DNA of 64,000 bases, taken from the NCBI GenBank assembly GCA_034509735.1, contig JACGWO010000005.1, forward strand, positions 9,689,692 to 9,753,691, written 5' to 3'. Source of the DNA: Sesamum alatum. Lineage: Eukaryota > Streptophyta > Magnoliopsida > Lamiales > Pedaliaceae. The notes beneath the pieces are model-generated. The model had not been told where the DNA came from and searched no databases. It saw nothing but the letters and a program-made list of their open reading frames with translations. Shown piece after piece: positions 45,878-56,801 of this stretch; within the stretch, counting starts at the first letter, position 1, and each line of letters begins with the position of its first letter. A program made the position numbers and the translations under genes.

Positions 45878-47704
45878 CCGGTTCGATGTAAGGAGCAATA
45901 GATCTATGTGCTTAAGCATGTTCTATTTGCACTTACGGCTTTATGAGCATATTTATATGTGTAAATATATAGATTGATGAATTCGTTCATATGTTTAGAT
46001 TTGATAGACATCATATATGTAATTTTATGGATTGAGTCTTAAAAATTGCATATTTATTTTCAGTTATTTTATATATAAATATGCTGAAATGAGAAACGGA
46101 GAATCGTGAAACGAACAAAAACAGAACAGCAGGGCCAGCGGTTGGCTACCGCCTCTGCTGGCCAGCCACTGGCAGCCGGGCGCGCGGCCAGCTCACGCCA
46201 GCGTGGGTGCTGGCAGGGACCCGCGCGTGGCGCTTGCCCGGCCAGTCGGTTAGCACGATGGTTGGGCTGTTCTGGGCCGATTTTTGATGTTTTTATGAAA
46301 ATTTGATTATCGGGTAATTTTTGCATATTTTCTGAAAATGAATTAATTTTGCATATTTGATTTTGAAGTTATTGGATTTTTCCTTAGATAAATATTGCTT
46401 AATTAATTGGGGTTTTCAACATGCATTGGATGCATTGTGTATGATGTCTATTAAATTTAAAATTTGACGCTTGTACATTGTCTATATGTTTATGTCTTGT
46501 GATGTTGAACATCACTTGGATATTTTGAATATCTATGCTAGCATGATTATTTGCATAATTATGCATTATGTGGTGATAGGATCAACATGGGATGATCATA
46601 AGAGCCCTTGACCTTATGTATGAATGTATGGCGCTTATATACAATTCTGTCGGGTGAGGCCTTGCGTGCCTCTTGTTTTGGAACTATCATCTCCCGATTT
46701 TCGCCTCATGATGTTAAGGCTTGCTTATTTCCTCTTTTTCATGTATTACTATTCCTATGTAATGAGAATAGTTAGGTTTTTGGTCAGGTTTCATTTTGTA
46801 ATTATAACAAGCTAAGGGAGTTGGAGGCCCACGTTGGGCGGAGGCTCAATGTGATACATCAAAGCGAAAAACAAGAAGAGCCACAAGGCCCATTGGAATG
46901 ACAATGGTTAATTTCTTTATAATAATGTAGGACCACCCTAGACAAACCATAGACTCACTGCGGCTCAGTGTGTCGCATAGGTTGGGCTTGTGATCATCCT
47001 AATAGGGGTTATGCTATGTTTATTGGATGCGGCGGATTTATTTATCGCTTTATAAATATGGGATGTTTATGCATGTAAAGACACTTAATATGATGAGGTC
47101 TCGGTCATTATCAAAACAAACTCTCATTTAGTTGGACCAAATAAAATATTAGGCCTATAATGGACTTGGATCAAAATGGTTTTGATCCGTTCAAGCTTTC
47201 TATCCACAACAATGTGGTGAGGAAGCTACCACTACCCAAGTGTGATCTCACGAGTCGTGGCACACTTAGACTAGGGGAAAGATGCACTATTGTTGTGAAC
47301 AAAGAGATTGCGCTTGTTTTTTCCCTGTCTCACGAGTCGTGGGGGGCGACAGTTGAGGCATGGTTTGGTTGATGGGTCGGATCCAACACTGAGTTACATG
47401 GTTCGCTTGTTGTCCTCAGAAACATGCGAACAGGTGAGGTACATCTTGGGAATCTCATTGGATGAGCATGATATTGGATATCTCCCATGAGGTTTTCTTC
47501 ATGTGAATCGTAAAAGCGAGGCATGGAGATCATGGTTATGGATCCCGAGCCCACTAGGAAAAGGTTTCCCGAAACTTCACTTGAGAGTGGTGGACTTTCA
47601 TAGAAATAGTGGGAGGGTTAAAAATTAAAAGACAATCTCTTCAACTTGAACTGTAATATTACCATCATTTGATAATTTCTAATTTATATTTTATAAATGT
47701 AGAT
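45878..47704 (+). other. untranslated leader of copia element 2
   Basis: Contains a GC-rich block at about 46125-46280. CTCACGAGTCGTGG occurs twice (about 47246 and 47328), and the phrase TTGTGATCATCCTA lies near 46988. All three features also occur in the leader of element 1. No protein is supported before gag. Confidence 0.7.
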
Positions 47705-48560
47705 ATGTATAAGAATCCCTTAACCATAGTACTAGAGACCAATAAATTCAATGGCACGAACTATTCAGACTGGCTAAGAAACCTGAGAATGGTCCTCGAT
47801 TTTGAGAACCAATGCTGCGTCTTGGACGAGTCACTACCGAGCGACTTGCCAGAGGAGTCCACGCCAGAAGAACGCTTGACGTTCGAAAAATGGCATGAGG
47901 ACAACCGAAAAGTACGCAGTATCATATTGGCTTTGATATCTAATGACATCCAGAAGCAATATGATAAGCTGGACAATGTCTCCGCCATAATGCTCCGCAT
48001 GAATGAGGTTTATGTTGTTCTGGATAGGCATATTAGGTATGCCACCACAAAAGCATTCTTTGGCACCAAGCTAGCTGAAGGATCTTCTGTACAGAGTCAT
48101 ATGGGGTCAAGATGCTATTCCTCGTGGAGAAGTTCGAGGACCTAAAAGTTGGGCTTGACAATGACACGTACATCGACGTGATCCTTCAGTCGCTTCCTCC
48201 ATCCTATGGCCCGTTCGTTGTCAACTACAACATGAATGGACTTGAGATGTCCATTCATTAGCTGATCAACATGTTGGTCCAATACGAGAAAATGACCCAC
48301 AAGTTTGCGCCGTTGGTATTAAGGCGAGGCTTCGACCTCCAAGGCGAATGGCAAGAGGGTCGGACGCTAGAAGTGGAAGAAGAAAAATGGGAAGGCAGTT
48401 GCAGCCACTGCTCGTGCTCCTACCGCCCCTGTTGCCCTTGTTGCCCCAGTGGGAATAGGCAAAGGGAAAGAAAAGGTCCGGAGTTCTCAGCAGTCTAAGC
48501 CAAATGATGTTTGCATGCATTGCCAAGGAAAGGGGCATTAGAAGAGAGAGTTCCCATAAC
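47705..48560 (+). pseudogene. copia element 2 gag, broken
   Basis: ATG at 47705 (MYKNPLTIVLETNKFNGTNY). The gag core follows: YSDWLRNLRMVLDFENQ, EERLTFEKWHEDNRKVRSII and IRYATTKAFFGTKLAEGSSVQ. A frame change at about 48100 leads to LVEKFEDLKVGLDNDTYID, with a stop near 48258. A CCHC knuckle, CMHCQGKGH followed by a stop, lies at about 48514. It would package element RNA if intact. Confidence 0.88.
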
Positions 48561-48599
48561 TCCTCTCCAATCCAGGTATGTTTGTGGTTAAAGTAAACA

Positions 48600-49980
48600 T
48601 GATAACCAATTCTGCCTCATGGGTATTGGATACCAGATGTGGTGCTCACATCTGCAATGATTTGCAAGTGTTGCAAAGAAGCAGAAGGCACCAAGGATGA
48701 GATGATCCTGAGGCAAGGCGATGGCACGGCCGTTGCTGCGGAAGCCGTAGGTACAGTAGAGTTAGCCATTAGAAATCATGTTAGGGTAGTACTAAATGAT
48801 TATTTCTATGTACCTAGCATGATTAAGAATATTGTATCCATACCCGTCCTGGACAAGGAGGGTTATTCTTTCACCATCAATAAAAGTGATTTTTATATTA
48901 TTAACAATGGTGTGTCTCATCTGCTTGGTGCATTAGTAAACGGTCAATAAGAATTATGACTGCCGAACACAAACGTAAACACAATAATCAAGATAACGCA
49001 CATATATGACATGCATGGTTAGGTCATATCTCTAAAGATAGAATAAGGAGGTTAGTAGACTCAAAAGTCTAGAGATAGACGATTTGGACAACCTACCAAC
49101 TTGCAAGTCCTGTCTGAAAGAAAAGATAACCAAAAAATCCTTTGTTGGACAAAGCGCGCTAGCCAACGGTCTTTTGGATTTGATCCATACAGACGTCCGT
49201 GGACCATTAAATACTCAAGCGAGAGGTGTGTATTCGTACTTCATAACCTTTACCGATGATCACTCGCGGAATGATTATGTTTACCTGATGAGGTACAAGT
49301 CTGAAGCCTTTGGAAGGTTTAAGGAATACAGACATGGAGTTAAGAACCAAACCGGTCGCAAGATCAAAGCCCTTCGATCGAACTGAGTTGGAGAGTATTT
49401 AAGTGGTGAGTTCATTGATTATCTAAAAGAGAATAAAATTCTCTCTCAATGGATTCATCCTAAAACACCATAGTTGAATGGGTGTCTGAAAGGAGTAAAT
49501 GGACCTTATTGGATATGGTCCGATCTATGATGAGTTTTACCGAACTCCCTTTGTCCTTCTGGGGGTACGCTCTTGAGATGATTGCCAAACTTTTGAACAT
49601 GGCGCCATCTAAGAAGATACCCCGGACGCCATATGAGATATGGCATGGCAAGCCTGCCTCCTACAAATACTTGAAAGTGTGGGGAAGCCCCACATACGTC
49701 AAGAGATTAGTGGGAGATAAACTGGACTCCAGGTCTAGTTTATGCAGGTTCATCGGATATCCGAAAGAAACTGTGGGGTATTATTTCTATGATCCCTCTG
49801 AGCAAAAGATCTTTGTCTCGCGGAATGCAGTGTTCTTGGTAAATGGTTTTCTATCAGATAGTCAACGCGATGAGGTGCTCCTAGAGGAATCAAGTGAGGT
49901 ACCCCATGAGATAGCAACAACAACATCTGAGCCTGTAGTTTCCACTAATAATATTCCAGTCCTTCATATACAAGAAGATT
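48600..49980 (+). pseudogene. copia element 2 protease and integrase, broken
   Basis: The protease remnant reads WVLDTRCGAHICND, where DTGCGAHIC is usual, so the Gly beside the catalytic Asp is Arg. The GAG pre-integrase box (HAWLGHISKDRIRRLV, 49014-49060) and the CxxC pair (LPTCKSCLKEK) precede the integrase core, LDLIHTDVRGPLNTQARGVY to HSRNDYVYLM. A stop at about 49384 and a frame change follow. The C-terminal part (LPLSFWGYALEMIAKLLNMA to FLVNGF) is open again from 49482 to 49982. Confidence 0.88.
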
Positions 49981-50370
49981 AGTGGGAGCTCAGTTGCGTT
50001 CCTGGTGCTTTACGTGGATGACATCTTGCTCATTGAGAATGATGCTAAAAAGATCAGTGAGAGCTCAGTTGCGTTCCTGGTGCTTTACGTGGATGACATC
50101 TTGCTCATTGGGAATGATGCTAAGATGTTGGGAACCACTAAAGCTTGGTTGTCAACACAATTTTCCATGAAGGATATGGGCGAGGCATCCAACACTCTTG
50201 GCATCAAGATCTACAGGGATAGATCAAGAAGGATGTTAGGAATGATCCAATCCTCGTATGTTGAGAAGGTCTTGAAGAGATTCAAGATGGAGAACTCAAA
50301 ACGAGGATTCCTTTATCTGAGGTATGGAATTAGGTCGTCCAAGAAGCATTCTCCTAAGACTGATGAGTAG
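49971..50370 (+). pseudogene. copia element 2 reverse transcriptase, front part deleted
   Basis: The integrase tail (IPVLHIQ) runs straight into KKISGSSVAFLVLYVDDILL, so the amino-terminal portion of RT, including the first catalytic Asp, is missing. A 75-bp segment (49975-50049) is repeated immediately (50050-50124), giving the YVDD active-site box twice in one frame. Then follows KAWLSTQFSMKDMGEASNTL. The stop comes after KHSPKTDE. Confidence 0.9.
49975..50124 (+). repeat. 75-bp tandem duplication over the RT active-site box
   Basis: Both copies contain AGCTCAGTTGCGTTCCTGGT and TACGTGGATGACATC and differ at only a few bases. The period is 25 codons, so the frame is kept. Confidence 0.95.
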
Positions 50371-51062
50371 CTTAAGCGGATGTCCGACATCCCCTATGCT
50401 TCAGCCGTAGGCAGTATTCAGTACGTTGTCCAGTGTACTAGAACTGATGTAGCTTTCACTTTGAGAGTGACAAGTCAATATCAGGCATGTGCCGGATAGG
50501 ATGGAGTGCGGTCAAGACCATCCTTAAGTACCTGAAAAGGACTAAGGACATGTTCTTGATCTACGGTGGTGGAGAATTGATAATGAAAGGCTACAACGAC
50601 GCTAGCTTCAAGTCGGACGATGATGATGCCAAGTCTCAGTTTGGTTTCATGTTCAGAATAAATGGTGGCGTGGTTGCTTGGAAGAGTTCCAAGCAGGCCA
50701 CCACGATGGACACCATCATAGAATCTGAATACATAGCAGCTTCGGAAGCTGCTGAGGAGGCGATTTGGATAAAGAACTACATCCAAGAGTTGGGTATAGT
50801 GCCTAACATTGCTGAGCTAGTAGTTATCGTTTGCGATAACAACGGGGCGATAGCACATGCAAAGGAACTGAGATCTGATCACCGATCCAAGAATATTCTT
50901 AGATGCTACTATCTGCTCAAAGAGATAGTTAACAGAGGTGACGTTCGGATGGATCGAGTCAGCTCAGCAGAAAACATAGCAGATCCACTTACTAAGCCGG
51001 TGTCGCAAATTGCCCATACTCAGCATTTGGATAAGATGGGTTTGAGGACAATAGGCGATTAG
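50371..51062 (+). pseudogene. copia element 2 RNase H region
   Basis: SDIPYASAVGSIQYVVQCTRTDVAF (50383-50460) and, from 50487, LKYLKRTKDMFLIYGGGELI, ASFKSDDDDAKSQFGFMF, YIAASEAAEEAIWIKNYIQE and SSAENIADPLTKPVSQIAHT form the usual RNase H end of copia pol. The last 190 codons are open. Conserved residues appear replaced (for example ILRCYY where an HILRRYH-like motif is common). No separate envelope gene follows. Confidence 0.9.
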
Positions 51063-51070
51063 CTTTAGGT

Positions 51071-51082
51071 CAAGTGGGAGAT
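51071..51082 (+). promoter_or_regulatory. polypurine tract of copia element 2
   Basis: CAAGTGGGAGAT immediately precedes the 3' LTR start TGTTAAAAT. It is the usual plus-strand primer of this family. Confidence 0.8.
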
Positions 51083-52118
51083 TGTTAAAATAGGTGACCA
51101 AAAAGCCAATAGGTTTGGCATTTTGTAATCTATTTGACGACCCGATGTAATGTAATATTATGTAATGAATGAAATGAATACTCGTTACCATTAGTATCAT
51201 CTTTGTTGTGCTCATTTTTCATATATTAAATGTCGTTTTACTTATATCACAACAAAGACCATAGACCACGTTAACAACTCATGCAATTGGGCCACATATT
51301 GGATGATGGTTATGAAACCAATTGATAAAGGGTTGGGTCTGAAGCACTCCAAGTCCAGGACCTCGAGACAGGGCATCGAGAGTCCTACAGATACTTGCAC
51401 CAAGAGTCGTATTCATTGGGTGAGTATCGTGTTTCATCGACGAAATGCGTGGGATGGCTATACGATCTTGGTGGGTTGGTCGACTGGGGTCGAGCCGACT
51501 GAGATGACTCGCGAGAATCATCATATGGAAGCCTTGGAGGCTTGGTCGGTATGATTGGATTTCTCCGGTTCCAATAGTATGGGAGTAGTCCTCAGACTTG
51601 AGTAACCACGACAGTCACATGCCCACGATGGCTATATCTTGGATCTAGCGAAAGGTGATCATGTCACAGAAATGTTCATTATAAGTCTTGTCCAGTGCAG
51701 TCGAGGACGTTGGTTTTCAAGAAAAGGATCCGTCCTTAGTCAGCATGTGACAGAGGTATTTCCTATGCACTCGGAGACAAGTTCATGCTGGTTAAACCTG
51801 TGGCCACAGTGGTTGATCAAGAAGGAAATGGGTTCCTGTGTCAATGCAATAAGGCATGCATAGTCTCGAGTATTAAGCATAGACGCCTAGTCAAGGATGG
51901 GAACCGACGCCCAATCCCATATCCTAGACTAAGGTCGGGAGACGAAAGGACCGTACCCGTATGGAATCGGCGCCTAAATGTTGACGCCAACATGCACCTA
52001 GTCTCTAGTGCCATGGACCGTTGCTAGACGGCCACCCATGGTGACGGGCTCTTGTTGGACACTGGCCCAAGTCTAGAGGAAGTTGAACCTAAATGGTCAC
52101 ACACAAATCACCAAAGAG

Positions 52119-52741
52119 CATGGTTTAAAGTTTTGTTTCCAACACATGTTTTGAGTTTATAAATATTAGAAACTTTTCGGAAACACTACAGAAAAATCGT
52201 AAAATTAAAGAAACATACATAATAGTTATAGAAAAAATTAAAAATATTACCTTTCTCTTTTTTATTCAAATATATCTAGTTCAATTTTGTATCATATAGC
52301 CAATTAAAATTATTTTTATGTGGTATAATTATGTATTTGGAGTTATTAATTGATGTAGTTGCTATTGACAACAAATGATATAATAATATTTATTTTTAAC
52401 TATGTGTTATAAAATATCTATATTATGTTGATATTTGGACATATATCATTACTAATATAGCGTAATATTAAATTTATTATCATTAAATGAAATACTTATA
52501 TATGACACAAGAATTTATATACTTGTAGCTAAAAGTACGATACAAAAGTTTTGCGGAAAAATTAGGAAAAATAAAATATTTCTTAGGAAACTCAAAGATT
52601 TCGAAGGAAAATTAAGAAAAATTAAGTGTTTCGAAGGAAACTATATAATTTCGAAACTACCATGTGTTTTTGTTTCCATGACATCGAAAATGGAGACGTT
52701 TCCATAGTTTCGATGGAAACGCATGAAAATTTTAAACCATG
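52119..52741. mobile_element. hAT-type MITE inside the 3' LTR
   Basis: Termini CATGGTTTAAAGTTTT and AAAATTTTAAACCATG are inverted repeats and fit the hAT CA-G-G-like end rule. The 8-bp flanks are CCAAAGAG (52111-52118) and CCGAGGAG (52742-52749). The 5' LTR shows the empty site CCGAGGAG once. The 623-bp interior has recurring GAAACT/AGTTTC motifs and no coding frame. Confidence 0.9.
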
Positions 52742-53423
52742 CCGAGGAGGTGAAGGAATTGACTTGGGGACAAGTTCAGAGGATGATAAGTAATTGGATT
52801 ACTTAAGGAGTTGTCCATTGGATGGACAGGCCGATATTGTATCGGTCCCTCATTTTATCGTTAAATGGGATTTATCGATTAAGTTGACAATCAAAACTTG
52901 GATCTTTTAATTGGATTAAAAGATCAACGAGAATTATTTAATTGGGCCAAGAATTAAATAGGATTTATTCTTGGGCTTGTTGTAATTAGATTACAATAAT
53001 ATCCGGTCCATTAAATCTTGGCCCAAGAGAGGTGTTAATTTCACTTTTAGAATTAGAAAAAGTTAGGCTTCTTCCCGAAAGGAAATGGCCAAAAATTGCT
53101 TCATTTGGAAGCACCAAAAATCGGCCATACATGGCCTTTGATGACTAGTTGACTTGTCTCTTTTGGAAAGAGACAAATCAAGTCCAATCAAGCATCTTTC
53201 ACTTGGTATGATTAAATCATACCTTATGAAATGGTAGGCTTGATTGATAATTAGTGGGGATTGATTGGAATATATGTAGACATCCTTGGATGTACCTAGA
53301 CACATTCTAGTAATCACATTAATTAAGTATATATATATATATATGTGTGTGTATATACTATCACTAAAGTGTAGAATTCATAATTCATCTTTTTCTAGGA
53401 AAAAGAAGAACACACATTCTCTC

Positions 53424-53467
<44 letters not shown>
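53424..53467. repeat. (CT)n microsatellite
   Basis: About 20 CT units in the 3' LTR. The 5' LTR has only short CT runs at the corresponding place. Confidence 0.9.
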
Positions 53468-53470
<3 letters not shown>

Positions 53471-54000
53471 CTATCCTCTTTGTTGCTTCATTGATCTAGG
53501 ATCAACTGAAGAACAAAGCAAGATCAAGAAGGAACACTAACTTAATATTTTTCTCTCCCGGTGTGGTGTGTACTACACATTAGAGAGTTCATAGTTTTGA
53601 ACTTGGTGAACGTTTCCGGCCGTGGAACAAAGCTAGTAGCTTTATACAAAGAAAGCTACAAAGGCAGCATCCAGCTTTACGTTCTTGTAGTTTCTTTTAT
53701 CTTGCATCTATATATGCTATATATGATATGTCGTATTTACTATAATATTCTACATCGAACGCCCGGCTGAGCACCCGAGTGTACACCCCTTGGGATCTTT
53801 TGATATGTATTGTTTTAAATAACACACTCTCTTGCTTCCGCTCGTGCTCCCGGGCAAATCCGCTTGTCCTTCACCACCACATTATATTTATAAAAAAAAA
53901 AAAGAAAGAAAGAGAGAAAACAAAAGAAAACAAAAATAACTTAGGAGTACTATCGATATAACCAAAAATTGGTGTTGCGGTGTCATAAACCGCCATTTAG

Positions 54001-54365
54001 TTATAAATTCTTGAAGTAGTTAAAATGAAATTATATTATGTTATGTTTGGATTGATGCATTTGGAGCAAAAAATTTCAAATTTATATAATAAATCTACTA
54101 GACTTGTTTGGATAATTCTATGTTTCAAATGATTTGAAATCTTTAATCAATAAATTATTTATTTTGAGTTAACTTTGATAACATTGCGATGGAATATAGA
54201 GTTATTTGAAATCATTTTTAAAAATCTCTCTTTGAAATCAAAATCCGTACATCCAAACTAAGACATATTATTAATGACAATTTGGTAATTCGTATTGCTG
54301 AACTTGAGCAAAAGGAGATTATCCAGATCGGAAAACTTGAGTTGTCCTTGTTTTGTTTTCCTTTA
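54001..54365. other. possible Tourist-like MITE remnant
   Basis: TTATGTTTGGATTGATGC near 54040 and ACATCCAAACTAAGACATA near 54250 are roughly inverse, as in Harbinger-type MITEs. The match is short and no clean target duplication was found. Confidence 0.35.
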
Positions 54366-56047
54366 GGACACGTTTGTTTGAAATTTAATTGTTGGGAATT
54401 ATATTTTTTTGTTTGGTAAAAAATTCTTCAATCCGGGAAAGAAAACATATTGTAGAAAATGAGGAATATGCATAAAAATTCGATAATGTAAAACCTTGAC
54501 ATTTGTGCGGAATTTATATTACATTATCAAGCATCCATCCAGAAGAACATGAAAAGACTGAGAGGTAAGATCAAAAGAACTCCTCTCTGTTGTGACAATT
54601 GCATAACCACATATGCCCTTGTTGGGAGAAGCATGAAAAGCTCTTATTCGGGACAAAGATTTGGGTAACCCAAAATAAACACGAACCAAAATCAGATTAG
54701 GGTAAAAAAAAATGATTATTACAGAACGAGGTAAAAACCTCAAGATGTAAAAAATAAAAAAGAAGACTGTCGGCAGAAGAAGATAAAAGCGCCAACAGTC
54801 AGAAAAGCAAAGGACACCAGCTAGCAAGCACATGGCTGACAAGCCATAATGACCACAGCTGGAAAGTTGAGAGCCAAATTAGATGATGAACGCAGTGACA
54901 TTATCTAAAAACAAGTTTGGAGTCCGGGTTTGAAGTCCGCGGACCATTACAAATTGAGAGACAGGAAGCAGATGGAGGACATCAGAAAACTTCTCCAACT
55001 CTTCAAACAATAAGTAGTGTCTTTCAAATTTCTGAGTTTTAAGTTTTTCAGTGTATGAGAATTTCCCCAAAGAGTCAAGTCCTCTTCTCCATAAGAGGCT
55101 AAGAAGTTGTCTCCTCCTATAGAGGATTAAATATTTATGTAATATCTCAGCATTTCTGCAATAAAGTAAATGCTTCTGTTCAATATTTTGTTTATCCAAA
55201 ATTTTATTAAGTCTCTGTTATTGGAATACTTTTACGCCCTAAGGTAGGAAACGAAATAAGGTTGTGTTGTTTGCTGCTGAAGGAGCCAAAGACCTGCAAA
55301 CCATCTGTTGCGGTAGTGTGGTTGGAATAAGTCCGTAAAACCGAGGACTTGGAATACCCGAAAACAAAACGGTCAAATCAAGGTATGAATTTATGGAGGT
55401 TTAATTTTATTTTCGGAAGCATGTTGGGCCTGATTAGAGTATAACTGTATGGGTGCTACTTCTAAAAAAAAAAAAAAGTTTTGGGACCAAAATTGATACT
55501 ATTTCAAAGATGAGTGACTAAAATGAAAGTAAAGTACTTTATTTGCAAGTCTCTGTAAACTATAATATTAAAATTAACTATTTTAAAAGGTATGGTACCA
55601 AACTTGCAAAAACACTTATACTGTGGTACCAAAATGTAATTTTCTCCAGTATTCCTTTATATCATGTATCTTTCAATAATATGTCTGTATAGGTATGCTT
55701 AATATAAAAATATCTAAATAAATTTTGTAATGTTTTATTTTATTATAGTAATATAATATATATTTCCATACACATAAATGCATGCATATAAATATATGCT
55801 ATATTTGTATATAAATACAAATATATATGCGAATATCGAGGATATTTTTGTCAACTTACCTAAATATAATTTCCATTCCTAGGTTATGTATAGCATACCA
55901 AACATTTTCAAAAAAAAAAATTTCATGTCACTATTTAAATACCTTGTGCTATCCAAACATTTGGAGTAAAATAAGATTTCTAACAATTAAATTTCCCCTA
56001 ATTTTATTCCTTATGTCAGATTCCATTCCCGTCAAACAAACGAGGCC
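54366..56047. mobile_element. PIF/Harbinger-like non-autonomous element
   Basis: Ends GGACACGTTTGTTTGA and (inverse) GGCCTCGTTTGTTTGA match at all but two or three positions. Both carry GAAATTTAATTGTT further in, and both are flanked by TTA, the target size of this superfamily. The 1.7-kb interior has two - strand open frames (54519-54842 and 54879-55199, 107 and 106 codons) without known motifs. One reads EKLKTQKFERHYLLFEELEK. They may be captured sequence. Confidence 0.65.
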
Positions 56048-56050
56048 TTA

Positions 56051-56801
56051 GAGCTTCTAAATTCTAAAATGTTGTTTTCCAACTTCATAATTTTTCGTTC
56101 ACAAATTCTAGGGTAAATTACATGGACACTCCTTTAGTTAAGTTTAGATACACAGATATTGCCTACTCTTTACAAAATTTTAAGTACACCCATTGAAGGA
56201 GTGTCAATGTACCTCAATGGTATGTTAATAATTACAATTACAATCTCAAAGACCGTACTTATAATTTTGCCAAGTGCAGAAAATAGGTATGTATTTAGAT
56301 CTAATCTTAAAGAGTAGCAGTATAATTTATCCTATATCTATACTATATTATTATTGAAGAGGGCCTCTTTGGTGTCTGAATTAATTTGGTTTGTCAATTT
56401 TTAAAAAAATTAATTAATTAATTAATTTTAACTTTCCCATGATCTTTCATAACTACCTTTGGTAGTTTTCTTTCCTCATGCATTTTATCTTATTTTAGAT
56501 AATGTTCAACTTTACAAAAAGTAAATAATATAATTAATAAAATATTTTATATTAAATATTTTTTAAAAAATTATGCACATACATAAAATATACTACACTT
56601 ACTAATATAATATTATAGAAATTGCACACACATAGGGTGTGCCACAAATTACTAGTTTTAATAAACACCTTTTTTCTATTTGATGGGTATAAATTCTAAT
56701 GAACACTTTGGAACATCATTCACTAGTAAAATATAGGAGTCTGTCACACGACAATAGCCATTTATTAAATATTTTGTAAGACAAAATTATCCAAATAAAA
56801 T
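56051..56801. other. intergenic DNA with a weak foldback
   Basis: 56110-56333 begins GGGTAAATTACATGGACACT and ends in a rough inverse (ATAATTTATCC), suggesting an old MITE of the same type as those nearby. The rest is AT-rich without genes. Confidence 0.4.

Larger units (their letters stand above)
43663..53873 (+). mobile_element. Ty1/copia element 2, long LTRs, defective
   Basis: 5' LTR 43663-45863, interior 45864-51082, 3' LTR 51083-53873. The flanks TCACC and CCACC fit a 5-bp target duplication with one change. The interior has a primer site, a leader of about 1.8 kb, gag, zinc knuckle, protease, integrase, part of RT and RNase H in copia order. The front of RT is deleted and the YVDD box is duplicated. 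LTRs differ by many substitutions, so the insertion is old. Same family as element 1. Confidence 0.95.
51083..53873 (+). repeat. 3' LTR of copia element 2, enlarged by a MITE
   Basis: 2791 bp, about 590 more than the 5' LTR. The excess is a hAT-like MITE (52119-52741) plus its target duplication. In compensation, a segment of about 50 bases near 53550 is missing and a (CT)n tract at 53424-53467 has expanded. Confidence 0.92.
43568..54000 (-). mobile_element. non-autonomous Helitron split by copia element 2
   Basis: Its left part (43568-43662) begins at CTAG and reads like the 3' end of the Helitron at 30174. Its right part (53874 to about 54000) continues the same family (AACTTAGGAGTACTATCGATATA-like, then GGTGTTGCGGTGT). 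The 5' terminus is missing: similarity fades at about 54000, before TCTATACT would be reached. Confidence 0.75.

Noticed and set aside
54519..55199. Two - strand open frames inside the Harbinger-like element, considered as a captured gene or transposase
   Set aside because: No DDE or Myb motifs and no recognisable domain. Kept only as a remark under the element.
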